In this document: positions 25,831 to 34,582 of the stretch, piece by piece
How the letters are laid out: every line of letters begins with the position of its first letter
How positions within the stretch are numbered: the first letter of the stretch is position 1
Assembly (NCBI RefSeq): GCF_039521365.1
Contig: NZ_BAAACF010000001.1
Location: 930,001-994,000 of the forward strand
Direction of reading: 5' to 3'
Length of the DNA stretch: 64,000 nucleotides
DNA from: Clostridium_AW malenominatum
GTDB lineage: Bacteria; Bacillota; Clostridia; Clostridiales; Clostridiaceae
Notes under the pieces: model-generated
What the model saw: only the letters and a program-made list of their open reading frames with translations
What the model was told of the DNA's origin: nothing
Database searches by the model: none
Program-made: the position numbers and the translations under genes

Positions 25831-26484
25831 GTGAATAAGTTAATTACTTTAGAAGAATCTGTTTCAAAGGTTAAGGATGGTATGTCAATAATGGTAGGAG
25901 GATTCCTTGCAGTAGGTAGCCCATGTAAAATCATTGACGGCCTAGTAGAAAAAGGAATTAAAGATTTGACAATTATCTGCAGTGATACCTCTTATGTAGA
26001 TAGAGGGGTGGGCAAGTTAGTTGTAAATAATCAAGTTAAAAAAGTAATTACTAGCCATATTGGAACTAATGCTGAAACAGGAAGAAGGATGAATGCTGGA
26101 GAACTAGATGTAGAATTAGTTCCACAAGGAACTTTAGCTGAAAGAATTAGATGTGGTGGAGCTGGTCTTGGAGGATTTTTAACTCCTACTGGCATAGGGA
26201 CAATAGTAGAAGAGGGAAAAGAAAAATTCACTGTGGATGGTAAAGAATATATTTTAGAAAAACCTCTTAAGGCGGATATAGCCATAATATTTGGTTCTAA
26301 AGTAGATACAAGAGGAAATGTTTACTATAATTATTCCACTAGAAACTTTAATCCTCTAATGGCTACAGCTGCTGATATGGTTATTGTGGAAGCTGAAAGT
26401 TTAGCAGAAGTAGGTGAAATTGATCCAAATCATGTGATGACTCCTGGAATTTTTGTTGATTATATTGTAAAGGAAGATAAGTAA
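25831..26484 (+). CDS. ctfA: CoA-transferase subunit A (acetoacetate/butyrate type)
   Basis: The product is 217 residues and is close in wording to clostridial CtfA and E. coli AtoD: KDGMSIMVGGFLAVGSP at the N-terminus, the GTLAERIRCGGAGLGGFLTPTG block, and a C-terminal MTPGIFVDYIVKE. With subunit B it moves CoA between acyl-CoA and a free acid. GTG 25831 follows GGGAGGAAA. The next gene starts one base after its stop region, so the two are co-translated. In this operon it may activate the acid produced by upstream steps. Confidence 0.92.
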   Translation: MNKLITLEESVSKVKDGMSIMVGGFLAVGSPCKIIDGLVEKGIKDLTIICSDTSYVDRGVGKLVVNNQVKKVITSHIGTNAETGRRMNAGELDVELVPQGTLAERIRCGGAGLGGFLTPTGIGTIVEEGKEKFTVDGKEYILEKPLKADIAIIFGSKVDTRGNVYYNYSTRNFNPLMATAADMVIVEAESLAEVGEIDPNHVMTPGIFVDYIVKEDK

Positions 26485-26485
26485 T

Positions 26486-27124
26486 ATGGATAAGAAGAAC
26501 TTAAAAGAAATAATTGCAAGAAGAGTAGCGAAAGAGCTTAAGGACGGGGATGTTGTAAATCTTGGAATTGGTCTTCCCACAATGGTTGCTAACTATATAC
26601 CAGAAGGAATGGATGTTACACTTCAATCTGAAAATGGATTTGTAGGTATTGGGCCTGCACCTGAAGTAGGAAAAGAAAATAAAGATATAGCCAATGCTGG
26701 TGGGGGATTTGTAACTATTCATCCAGGAGCTGCTTTTTTTGATAGCTCAATGTCATTTACAATCATAAGAGGGGGTCATGTTGATATGACTGTTCTAGGG
26801 GCTTTACAGGTGGATGAGAAAGGTAATTTAGCAAACTGGACGATTCCAGGAAAAATGGTTCCAGGAATGGGGGGAGCTATGGATTTAGTCGTGGGAGCTA
26901 GAAAAGTTATAGTTGCTATGGAACATACTGCAAAGGGAAGTCCGAAGATATTAAAAGAGTGTACCCTTCCACTAACAGCAGCAGGTCAAGTAAATTTAAT
27001 AATAACTGAAATGGGAGTTATGGAAGTAACTAATGAAGGATTAGTATTAAGAGAATTGGGAGAAGGATATACTGTGGAAGATATTAAAGCTGCTACAGGA
27101 GCAGAACTAATTATAAGATTATAA
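26486..27124 (+). CDS. ctfB: CoA-transferase subunit B (acetoacetate/butyrate type)
   Basis: The product is 212 residues. The catalytic Glu49 lies in QSENGFVGIG, the acyl-CoA forming glutamate in this family, and GGAMDLVVGARKVIVAMEH and LPLTAAGQVNLIITEMGVM are typical further blocks. It pairs with the subunit A encoded just before. The operon ends here with a terminator. The usual partner acids are acetoacetate, acetate or butyrate, but a different acid is possible given the TRAP and HpaI context. Confidence 0.93.
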   Translation: MDKKNLKEIIARRVAKELKDGDVVNLGIGLPTMVANYIPEGMDVTLQSENGFVGIGPAPEVGKENKDIANAGGGFVTIHPGAAFFDSSMSFTIIRGGHVDMTVLGALQVDEKGNLANWTIPGKMVPGMGGAMDLVVGARKVIVAMEHTAKGSPKILKECTLPLTAAGQVNLIITEMGVMEVTNEGLVLRELGEGYTVEDIKAATGAELIIRL

Positions 27125-27134
27125 GGTGACAAGT

Positions 27135-27180
27135 AAAAGGACACAACCTTTGAAGGATACAATGGTTGGCCCTTTTATTT
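27135..27180 (+). terminator. Terminator after CoA-transferase genes
   Basis: AAAAGG and CAACC pair with GGTTG and CCTTTT around an interior loop, and TTTTATTTTGTTTT follows. It also lies at the 3' end of the convergent diguanylate cyclase gene. Confidence 0.7.
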
Positions 27181-27184
27181 TGTT

Positions 27185-28714
27185 TTATAATATTATTTTA
27201 TTCATATAGTAATTCTCAATATTTTCGTCATAAATAGTACACTGATTTTTGCCTTGAACCTTAGAATAATACATGGCTTTATCTGCATTATCAATTAAAA
27301 TATTGATAGGGCTATCTCCTCCGCTTATACCTAAACTTAGAGTTAAATTTCTTTTATAGTTACATTCTTTTAGTGGCATTGAATTCACACTACTTTGAAT
27401 CCTCTTAGCAATTAAATAGGCATCTTTAACACTAGTTTCTTCTAAGATTATTAAAAATTCGTCTCCGCCATAACGTATGACTTTTTCATTATCTCTAAGG
27501 CATTTTTTTATATTCTTACTAACCTGCCTTAAAATATCATCGCCAATTAAATGTCCTAAATTATCATTTATATTTTTAAAATCATCCACATCTATAAATA
27601 TTAAAACAAGATGATTTTTTGTTAAGGGAGTTTTACCGGAAATTAAATCATTTAAATATCTTTTATTATAAAAACTTGTTAGTGGATCTATGCAAGACTG
27701 CTCCATTAATCTATCGTTTTCAGCTTTAATAGTTAATTTATCCTTTGTTATATCTATAATTTCTAATAATTTAATAGTTGATTTACTGCTTGTCTTAATA
27801 GGAAATTGCCATATATTCAAATAGCGTAATTCATCCTTTATTGTAATTGTAATCTCTTTTTTATAATAATCCTCATTAAATTGGTATTGTTCAATGAATT
27901 CACTAATTTTCATGCCTTTATTAATTTCGCTATTCCCTAAAATGCTCTTAGCAGCATTGTTAACACATATTATAGTTTTATATTTATCAATTAATAGTAT
28001 ACCTTTATTGGAATGTAAAAAAAGTTCTTCATATATATACTCCATTTCTACATTCAAAAACTTTTCCTTTGTTACGGCTACAACAAGAAATAAAACTAAA
28101 ATTAAAATGGCAATATACATGAATGAATGTTCATCCAAAGCTGGTATAAAAACAGGAATTATATATTCGGAAAAATAACTAATTATACCTGCTAAGGTTA
28201 TTCCAATTAAAACATACTTTAGCTGCTTTTTAACTCTTTTATTTTCAGTTAGCTTGTACTGTCTAAAGATTAAGTAGCTTCCCCAAATTAGAGGCAATGA
28301 AAAAACCGTTGACATAAATGTTGCAACTCCAACACTGCTTAGACGCCAAAAGTTAGGCTCGGAATAATTAATTGGATATAAAAAATATCTAGACAATATG
28401 GTAAGGGTATTTAACATAAAAACTATATAGTATATAAAATCATGTTTTCTTTCTAATAATTGATAAATGAAATTTAAAAAAACTATAGCTATATTAAGTA
28501 GGGATATCCAATATACGGATTGAATAATAAAATTTACTTTATAACTAAAATTATAAAAATTTATAAAACTCAATATCATCCATAATAATATAACACCTAA
28601 AAATAATAGAAAAGATGAATTAACTTTATCTTCTCGCTTTGAATTTGCAAAAACATAACTCCAAATAAACAGTAAAATAGTATAAATAATAATAAAGTAT
28701 AAAGACTTTACCAT
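27185..28714 (-). CDS. Membrane diguanylate cyclase (7TM-PAS-GGDEF)
   Basis: This 509-residue protein makes c-di-GMP from GTP. Residues 1-215 hold about seven hydrophobic helices of the histidine-kinase-N 7TM sensor type; a PAS-like region lies at about 225-325; a GGDEF domain occupies 335-500. The active site is GGDEF at 416-420, so it should be active. Just upstream, the inhibitory I-site position reads RDNE instead of RxxD, so product feedback may be weak. AAAGGAT precedes ATG 28714. It is a single-gene unit. Confidence 0.92.
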   Translation of the reverse strand: MVKSLYFIIIYTILLFIWSYVFANSKREDKVNSSFLLFLGVILLWMILSFINFYNFSYKVNFIIQSVYWISLLNIAIVFLNFIYQLLERKHDFIYYIVFMLNTLTILSRYFLYPINYSEPNFWRLSSVGVATFMSTVFSLPLIWGSYLIFRQYKLTENKRVKKQLKYVLIGITLAGIISYFSEYIIPVFIPALDEHSFMYIAILILVLFLVVAVTKEKFLNVEMEYIYEELFLHSNKGILLIDKYKTIICVNNAAKSILGNSEINKGMKISEFIEQYQFNEDYYKKEITITIKDELRYLNIWQFPIKTSSKSTIKLLEIIDITKDKLTIKAENDRLMEQSCIDPLTSFYNKRYLNDLISGKTPLTKNHLVLIFIDVDDFKNINDNLGHLIGDDILRQVSKNIKKCLRDNEKVIRYGGDEFLIILEETSVKDAYLIAKRIQSSVNSMPLKECNYKRNLTLSLGISGGDSPINILIDNADKAMYYSKVQGKNQCTIYDENIENYYMNKIIL

Positions 28715-28824
28715 GTAAAACTTATCCTTTCTAAAAATATTGATGTTACATTATAATATAACACTGATAAATACCATATCCAATACTAAATTTTAAAATT
28801 TTATAAAGTTTTTCATGAAAAATA

Positions 28825-28853
28825 TTGACAAAATCACTTATACTTAGTAGAAT
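28825..28853 (+). promoter_or_regulatory. Promoter of tRNA-Gln
   Basis: A consensus TTGACA at 28825-28830 and TAGAAT at 28848-28853 with a 17-base spacer, about 40 bases before the tRNA. Confidence 0.8.
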
Positions 28854-28892
28854 AAAAGACGTCGCTGGAAATAATAGCGATGATAATTATAT

Positions 28893-28967
28893 TGGGATGT
28901 CGCCAAGCGGTAAGGCACGGCACTTTGACTGCCGCATTCGTAGGTTCGAATCCTGCTATCCCAGCCA
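28893..28967 (+). tRNA. trnQ: tRNA-Gln (anticodon TTG)
   Basis: The 75 bases fold as a cloverleaf. The acceptor arm TGGGATG pairs with TATCCCA; the anticodon loop is CTTTGAC with TTG; the T-loop is GGTTCGAATCC; and the CCA end is encoded. The gene stands alone between its promoter and a strong terminator. Confidence 0.96.
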
Positions 28968-28971
28968 AAGT

Positions 28972-29011
28972 AAAAGCTCCATTTAGATATATTCTAAATG
29001 GAGCTTTTGTG
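28972..29011 (+). terminator. Terminator after tRNA-Gln
   Basis: AAAAGCTCCATTTAGA pairs over 16 bases with its exact complement TCTAAATGGAGCTTTT around a five-base loop, ending in a T-run. Confidence 0.92.
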
Positions 29012-29034
29012 TTATGAAGAAATTACAGATATAT

Positions 29035-29085
29035 AAATGCGGTAGTTTATAGAATTAATATTCTTAGACTAACGCATTTTTCTAT
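29035..29085 (+). repeat. Hairpin element, relative of 15751-15801
   Basis: AAATGCGGTAGT pairs with ACTAACGCATTT (one G-A mismatch), with T5 after it. Most positions match the element at 15751-15801, and the base changes in the stem are paired. It ends on the first base of the -35 element of the padR promoter. Confidence 0.75.
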
Positions 29086-29150
29086 TGACATATACAGTCG
29101 AACTGTATATAGTTATATTATATAGTTCAACTGTATAGTATAACTGTATA
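29085..29150 (+). promoter_or_regulatory. padR promoter with PadR-type operators
   Basis: TTGACA (29085-29090) and TATAGT (29108-29113) have a 17-base spacer. The spacer is filled by the palindrome TATACAGTCGAACTGTATA (29091-29109). AACTGTATA recurs at 29101-29109, 29129-29137 and 29142-29150. A repressor bound here would block polymerase, and the PadR gene next door is the natural candidate for autorepression. Confidence 0.75.
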
Positions 29151-29174
29151 AAATGAAAATGTTAGGAGAAAACA

Positions 29175-29486
29175 ATGAGTTTAGATAAGTATTTACCATT
29201 AACTGAAACAACATTTTATATCATGCTGGCACTTACGGAGTGTGGGCACGGATATGTGATTATGCAAAGGGTAGAAGAACTAAGTGAGGGTAGAGTGAGA
29301 ATTGCTGCAGGCACCATGTACGGTGCAATTGAAAATCTCACGAAACAGGAGCTAATAGAAGCGGTACCTACAGAGGATAAACGAAGAAAGGTTTACCAGT
29401 TAACTCATAAGGGTGGAGCTGTATTAAAACTGGAGATAGAGAGATTAAAAGGGTTAGTAAAAATAGCGGAACAAATAGGTTTTTAA
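29175..29486 (+). CDS. PadR-family transcriptional regulator
   Basis: The product is 103 residues, a winged-helix repressor of the short PadR-s2 type. The typical core is LALTECGHGYVIMQRVEELS, then GTMYGAIENLTKQELIEAV and a KRRKVYQLTHKG wing. AGGAG precedes ATG 29175. The next gene (DUF2812) follows by 13 bases, and this pairing is common in Firmicutes. It probably represses its own operon through the repeated AACTGTATA sites. Confidence 0.92.
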   Translation: MSLDKYLPLTETTFYIMLALTECGHGYVIMQRVEELSEGRVRIAAGTMYGAIENLTKQELIEAVPTEDKRRKVYQLTHKGGAVLKLEIERLKGLVKIAEQIGF

Positions 29487-29499
29487 AGAGGGGATAGAA

Positions 29500-30105
29500 A
29501 TGAAAAAATTTAAAGTATTTGTAGACATGAATGAGGAAGAAAAGTATTTAAATGAAATGGCTAAGGGAGGACATATTTTAAAAAAATATTCAGCCTTTGG
29601 AAGATATCATTTTCAAGAGGGAATGCCTCAGGATTTGCGTTACAGAATAGACTACCGTGTCTTTAATAATAAGTCTGATTTTCAAGATTATGTTACATTG
29701 TTTGAAGATGCAGGGTGGAAACATGTATATGGAACAAGATATTCTGGGAGTCAGTACTTTTTGCCATTGTCAAAACAGCCATCAGAGGATATTTTTTCTG
29801 ACAAAGAATCAAAGGCAAAAAGACATGAGAGATTACGAGAAAATTGTATGAACTCTGTGGCTATAATGATTATTTACTTTATCATAGTTTTAATAAGCAT
29901 TAATTTTAATTTATCAAACTTGTTTTTCTTAACCCCTGGGTTATGGGGAATGCAGGGAGCACAGTTTTGGAAAGCCTTTTGGTTTGAGTTTCCCTTTATG
30001 CTGATGAGAGTTGTGCCACAAATAATTTTCATTATGATGGCTGTTATATATGGAGTTTGGGCTTCTAAAGCAAAAAAGGTTTATGAAGAATCAATGAAGA
30101 AGTAA
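29500..30105 (+). CDS. DUF2812 membrane protein
   Basis: The product is 201 residues. The cytoplasmic DUF2812 domain fills about residues 1-100 (KKFKVFVDMNEEEKYLNEMA, then YRIDYRVF and FEDAGWKHVY), followed by two hydrophobic helices near 117-136 and 168-190. The function is unknown; the fixed pairing with PadR regulators suggests control by or of a membrane response. A ribosome site (AGAGGGG) precedes ATG 29500. The gene probably ends the operon. Confidence 0.87.
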   Translation: MKKFKVFVDMNEEEKYLNEMAKGGHILKKYSAFGRYHFQEGMPQDLRYRIDYRVFNNKSDFQDYVTLFEDAGWKHVYGTRYSGSQYFLPLSKQPSEDIFSDKESKAKRHERLRENCMNSVAIMIIYFIIVLISINFNLSNLFFLTPGLWGMQGAQFWKAFWFEFPFMLMRVVPQIIFIMMAVIYGVWASKAKKVYEESMKK

Positions 30106-30245
30106 AGGTGTTTTAATAAGAAGTTCTTAAAGTTAAGAATTTCTTTAGAATTGCTTTAGAAGATTTATAGATAATTAGTCTAGAATAAGATATAGGGAAA
30201 GCTTTCCTAGTTGATATTGAATAAAAGATAAGGAGATGTTAAAAA

Positions 30246-31487
30246 TTGAAAATTAAAAAGAAAACCGCTATGGCCATAAGTTTTACCATGGGGATTTTAA
30301 TGTTTGCAACAACTGCTATGGCTGAAATTTCATCAAAGAGCGGCTATGAGCAAGCAAAAGACGCATTAAAGTATTCTGCTGAAAGTTTTACAACCAAGCT
30401 TTCAAACTATACTCTTGATGTATCTATGATTATGAAGAGCAATGACAAGATTATTATATCGGAGAGTACATTAAATAAGTACGACTTAACAAAAAATGCT
30501 TCTGAAAATGTTTCAACAAGCGTTGAAGGAAGTAAAAAAACATCAGCATATTACTATTCAGATAATAACATTATGGTTAACAAAAATGACCAAGATGGTA
30601 CCTACTATGTAACGGAATATGAAACTCCACGTAAAGGAAGATCCTTTACAAATCCATTTAAAGAAAAAGAAGCAGCAGATGTAGAAAAAATAATAGATGC
30701 TGTTGTAGGAAACTTAAAGGATTATGTTGTAGTAGATGAAAAAGCTGATGGAAGCAAAGAATTATCAGGTTCTATAAGTGAAGCTCAGATTCCTGCATTA
30801 ATAAATGCAGTTGCATCCTATACTTTAAAAAATGAAACTGCTATAAATAGAATCAATGATGAAGAAAACATTATGCCTAAAATTACTAAGGATGTATATG
30901 TAAAAGAAGTTAAAGGTAAGATGACTGTAGACCAACATGGGTTAATGCAAAATTTCTTTGGTACAGGAATACTTGTGGGTAAGGACAATGAAGGTAAGGA
31001 ACACAACCTAACTTTTGAACTACTTGGAAAAATATATGATATTAACTCCACTAATGTAAATAAGCCAAATCTTTCAGGTAAAAAGGTAGAAAAGCATATA
31101 GAAAAGAATAGAGATTCATTAGCAAATCTTGAAATGTATGTAGGTAAGTATAAAAATGATATCATTATAGAAAAGAACGGTAAGTTCCAAAAAATTGGGG
31201 AGAGAATTTTAGAGATTACACAATCTAATAATGAATCAATTGTTGGAAGATATCATGAAGAATATGTAAAGGGATATGAGAACTATTCAGAGAAGAAACA
31301 GGATATTAACTTCAATGCTAAATACACTGGAGAAGACAGACATGATGCAGAAATTGTTATTGAAGGTTATTCATCTAAGGGTAATATAAACCTTTATAGA
31401 GGGGACGCAAAGATTTATTTTGGAGTACCTACTTCATCAGACGGTAGAAGATGGTATAGTGGAGAGTTTTATAGAGTGTTTGAATAA
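30246..31487 (+). CDS. Secreted protein of unknown function
   Basis: I do not recognise this 413-residue protein. It has a signal peptide (about residues 1-26, ending TTAMA) and a long polar, beta-rich extracellular part with many Lys, Asp and Asn residues. No enzyme motif is visible. The start is TTG 30246 behind AAGGAGATG. It lies just before an ABC exporter and two-component system, so it may be a cell-surface partner or target of that system. A hairpin region follows. Confidence 0.75.
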   Translation: MKIKKKTAMAISFTMGILMFATTAMAEISSKSGYEQAKDALKYSAESFTTKLSNYTLDVSMIMKSNDKIIISESTLNKYDLTKNASENVSTSVEGSKKTSAYYYSDNNIMVNKNDQDGTYYVTEYETPRKGRSFTNPFKEKEAADVEKIIDAVVGNLKDYVVVDEKADGSKELSGSISEAQIPALINAVASYTLKNETAINRINDEENIMPKITKDVYVKEVKGKMTVDQHGLMQNFFGTGILVGKDNEGKEHNLTFELLGKIYDINSTNVNKPNLSGKKVEKHIEKNRDSLANLEMYVGKYKNDIIIEKNGKFQKIGERILEITQSNNESIVGRYHEEYVKGYENYSEKKQDINFNAKYTGEDRHDAEIVIEGYSSKGNINLYRGDAKIYFGVPTSSDGRRWYSGEFYRVFE

Positions 31488-31489
31488 AA

Positions 31490-31630
31490 AATTGTGAACA
31501 ATTTTTATTAGTTGTTTAGATTTTTAGATTATTAGTTTTTTAGTTTTTGTGGAAATTCCCTTAAGGAATTTCTGCATTAACTAGGAAACTATTAACTATT
31601 TAACTAAAAAACTATAAAAATTGCTATGCA
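31490..31630 (+). terminator. Hairpin-rich gap between secreted protein and ABC genes
   Basis: AAAAATTGTGAACAATTTTT (from about 31487) can fold and is followed by T-rich DNA; GAAATTCC with GGAATTTC (about 31551-31570) and AAATTGCTATGCAATTT (about 31616-31632) are further stems. One may be the terminator. No separate gene is seen. Confidence 0.45.
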
Positions 31631-31650
31631 ATTTTTAAGGAGGGTTACAA

Positions 31651-32376
31651 TTGGAGACGGTTATTGAGATAAATAATTTAAGCAAAGTGTATAAAAACGG
31701 TAGAGGTATAACTGATATTAACCTTAAAATAGATAGGGGAGATATCTTTGGATTTTTAGGGCCAAATGGAGCGGGTAAAACTACGGCTATGAAAATTATG
31801 ACAGGTCTTATTAAACCAGATAGTGGAGATGTTAAAATACTAGGGCATAGCGTATTAGAAGAATTTGAAAAAGCTATGGAAAAGGTAGGATGCATTATTG
31901 AAACTGCGGAGAGCTATCATTATTTAACCGCCTATGAAAATCTTAAACAGTTTTCAAGATATTATAAAGATGTAGATGATAAGAGAATTGAAGAGGTTTT
32001 GGAAATTGTAGGTCTTAGTAGGTTTAAAAATGAAAAGGCAAGGAAATTTTCCCTTGGAATGAAGCAGAGACTTGGCATTGCAGCGGCAATTATATCTAGA
32101 CCAGAGGTTATTATTTTAGATGAGCCTTTAAACGGTTTAGATGTAGAGGGTATGATTGATATGAGAAACCTTATAAAAAAACTGGCTGACGAAGAAAAGA
32201 CAACCTTCTTTATATCTAGCCATCTTATTCACGATGTAGAGCTTACTTGCAATAAGATAGGGGTTCTTTATAATGGAAGGCTACTTAATGTGGATACTAC
32301 AAAAAATATATTAAATAATTATGCTTCACTGGAGAACTATTTTATAAGCGAGGTGGAACGAAATGGTAGAATTTAG
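31651..32376 (+). CDS. ABC exporter ATPase (BcrA-like)
   Basis: The product is 241 residues, single ABC domain. Walker A is GPNGAGKTT, the signature LGMKQRLGIA is typical of bacitracin-type exporters, Walker B is VIILDEPLNGLD, and the H-loop is FISSHLIHD. TTG 31651 follows AAGGAGGG at 31637-31644. It overlaps the permease gene and is followed by a kinase and a regulator, the usual layout of antimicrobial-peptide sensing and resistance modules. Substrate unknown. Confidence 0.92.
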   Translation: METVIEINNLSKVYKNGRGITDINLKIDRGDIFGFLGPNGAGKTTAMKIMTGLIKPDSGDVKILGHSVLEEFEKAMEKVGCIIETAESYHYLTAYENLKQFSRYYKDVDDKRIEEVLEIVGLSRFKNEKARKFSLGMKQRLGIAAAIISRPEVIILDEPLNGLDVEGMIDMRNLIKKLADEEKTTFFISSHLIHDVELTCNKIGVLYNGRLLNVDTTKNILNNYASLENYFISEVERNGRI

Positions 32377-33115
32377 AGCTGCTGTGATTAATGAAATTGA
32401 AAAGTTATATAAGAAGAAAAAGATTTTAGTGGCAGCCATAGTATCGTTGATTTTTATTGTCATGGGACAACTTGCTATTACAGGATTAAGAAGCGGCTTT
32501 GGATTAAGGGGAGCTTCTAGCATGGAGTTTCCAATAGTAGTGCTTTCTATGTTAGTTAATACTATATTACCTCTTTTTACTGCCCTTGTTACTATAGATA
32601 GTTTTTCGGGGGAATTTTCACAAAACACCATGAAGATTACCATTACAAGGCCAATCACAAGATTGAAGTTTTTTACCGCTAAAATAGGGGCTATAATGTT
32701 TTTTGTATTAGCTAATCTTTTATTTGTAATGATTCTTTCAACCCTTGTGGGAATTATATTTAATTCAAATTCTTTTAACCTACAAGGTATAACTAGAATA
32801 CTTGTAAGTTATGCAGTTACCCTGCTTCCTATGACTGTTTTAGTATTATTAATAGTAATATTTACTAACCTTTTAAGAAGCGGAACTGGGGTGTTTTTTT
32901 TATCCGTTCTTTTTTTCATTGGGTTTAAAGCTATAGAGATTATTTTTTCAAAGTATTCAGGAATACTTTTTACATCCATGTTTGGATGGTATAATTTATG
33001 GATAATGAGTAGTTTCCCACTTTTAAAGATTTTCCGTCAGTTTATGATTATGGGTAGTTACGGAATATTATTCTTTACAATTGGTTATTATTTATTTGAT
33101 AATAAAGAATTTTAA
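32363..33115 (+). CDS. ABC-2 type exporter permease
   Basis: The product is 250 residues with six hydrophobic segments. The VTIDSFSGEFSQNTMKITITRP block is the conserved intracellular loop of ABC-2 permeases. It begins 14 bases before the end of the ATPase gene, so the two are translationally coupled and form one exporter. Confidence 0.88.
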   Translation: MVEFRAAVINEIEKLYKKKKILVAAIVSLIFIVMGQLAITGLRSGFGLRGASSMEFPIVVLSMLVNTILPLFTALVTIDSFSGEFSQNTMKITITRPITRLKFFTAKIGAIMFFVLANLLFVMILSTLVGIIFNSNSFNLQGITRILVSYAVTLLPMTVLVLLIVIFTNLLRSGTGVFFLSVLFFIGFKAIEIIFSKYSGILFTSMFGWYNLWIMSSFPLLKIFRQFMIMGSYGILFFTIGYYLFDNKEF

Positions 33116-33124
33116 GGTGAAAAA

Positions 33125-34561
33125 ATGGATATAAAAAAGAGGTTAATAATATCTAATACTATAACAGCTATACTTCCGCTCATTATAACAATCTTAGCTT
33201 TGTTTAGTTGTGTATTTATTTCTTCAAAAATTTTTAGAAAAAATGTTGATTATGATAAATTTAAAAATATAATATATGTAAGATCTGAACTAGTAAATGT
33301 TAAGAATGATATATTAAAACAAAATATTAAAAGTACTGAAGATGATAGTTTGCAAAAGGATTTAGAAGATAAGCTTTCGGGGTTAAATGGAAAATTTATT
33401 ATTACTAAGGATAATAAGACTATAGCTAGTCCTAAAGAAATTAACAAAATAGATATAGAAAAAATTAAGGAAGTAGCTAGAGGAAACATCTTAGACAAGG
33501 GAATTATAGTTAATGGTATTTATTATATTATTGAGGGGATAGATTTAAATTTAGAAGGTGATAGGACACCAAATATAATACTGTTGGCTCCTATAGGAAA
33601 AAAGGTGCATATATTTAATAAACTTATGGTTTTAGCTATTGTGGTTTATATAATATCTTTTATAATAATAAACATAATTATGTCATATCTTTTTTCAAAG
33701 AGAATAATAAAACCTATTACCCACTTAAAGGAAGCCACAGATGAAATTAGTAGGGGAAATTTAAATTATGAGGTTATTGAAGAAGGAGATCGGGAGATTA
33801 AGGAGCTATGCCACGGCTTCGAAGCTATGAGAATACAACTAAAGGACTCTATAACGGAGAAGATGAAGTATGATGATAATAGAAAAGTTCTTGTTTCTAG
33901 CATATCTCATGATTTGAAAACTCCTATAACCTCTATAAAGGGATATGTGGAGGGAATTTTAGATGGAGTAGCAAATACAGCGGAAAAAAAGGAAAGCTAC
34001 TTAAAGACCATATATTCAAAAGCGGAGCATGTTGACCATATGATTGATGATTTGCTTTTATATTCAAAGCTAGATTTAAACCAAATTCCTTTTAATTTTG
34101 ATAAAGTTGATATTATTGAGTATTTAAATTTTTGTATAAGTGAAAGTGAACCAGAACTTATAAAGGACAATATAAAAATAAAGTTAAAAAACGATTTAAA
34201 AAATTTCAAATATGTTATCATGGATAGAGAGAGAATGAGAAGGGTTATTTTAAATATCATAGGAAACTCTCGTAAATACATGGATAAAAAAGAGGGAGAA
34301 ATAATTTTAAATCTTAGAGAGACAAATTCAAGTATTATAATAGAGATAAGAGATAATGGGGCTGGAATTGACGATGCAGATGTAAATAAAATTTTTGATA
34401 GATTTTATAGAGGAGACCTAGCAAGAAGTGGAGCTAAGGGTAGTGGATTAGGCCTTGCTATTGCAAAACAAATTGTAGAAGGACATCAAGGGAGAATATG
34501 GGCCATTAGTCACGGAAATGAGGGCACAAGCATAATGATATCTCTTGGAAAAGTAAATTAA
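33125..34561 (+). CDS. Sensor histidine kinase
   Basis: The product is 478 residues. Helices at about 8-32 and 165-190 flank an extracellular sensor of about 130 residues. HAMP follows (about 190-240), then HisKA with the phosphorylated His262 in SSISHDLKTPITS, and a HATPase_c domain (about 365-475) with NIIGNSRKYMD, DNGAGI and GSGLGLAI. It likely senses an envelope signal and phosphorylates the OmpR-type regulator encoded next. AAGGTGAAAAA precedes the start, and the exporter is nine bases upstream. Confidence 0.93.
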   Translation: MDIKKRLIISNTITAILPLIITILALFSCVFISSKIFRKNVDYDKFKNIIYVRSELVNVKNDILKQNIKSTEDDSLQKDLEDKLSGLNGKFIITKDNKTIASPKEINKIDIEKIKEVARGNILDKGIIVNGIYYIIEGIDLNLEGDRTPNIILLAPIGKKVHIFNKLMVLAIVVYIISFIIINIIMSYLFSKRIIKPITHLKEATDEISRGNLNYEVIEEGDREIKELCHGFEAMRIQLKDSITEKMKYDDNRKVLVSSISHDLKTPITSIKGYVEGILDGVANTAEKKESYLKTIYSKAEHVDHMIDDLLLYSKLDLNQIPFNFDKVDIIEYLNFCISESEPELIKDNIKIKLKNDLKNFKYVIMDRERMRRVILNIIGNSRKYMDKKEGEIILNLRETNSSIIIEIRDNGAGIDDADVNKIFDRFYRGDLARSGAKGSGLGLAIAKQIVEGHQGRIWAISHGNEGTSIMISLGKVN

Positions 34562-34582
34562 CGTTTGGAGGTTGTTAGGTTT

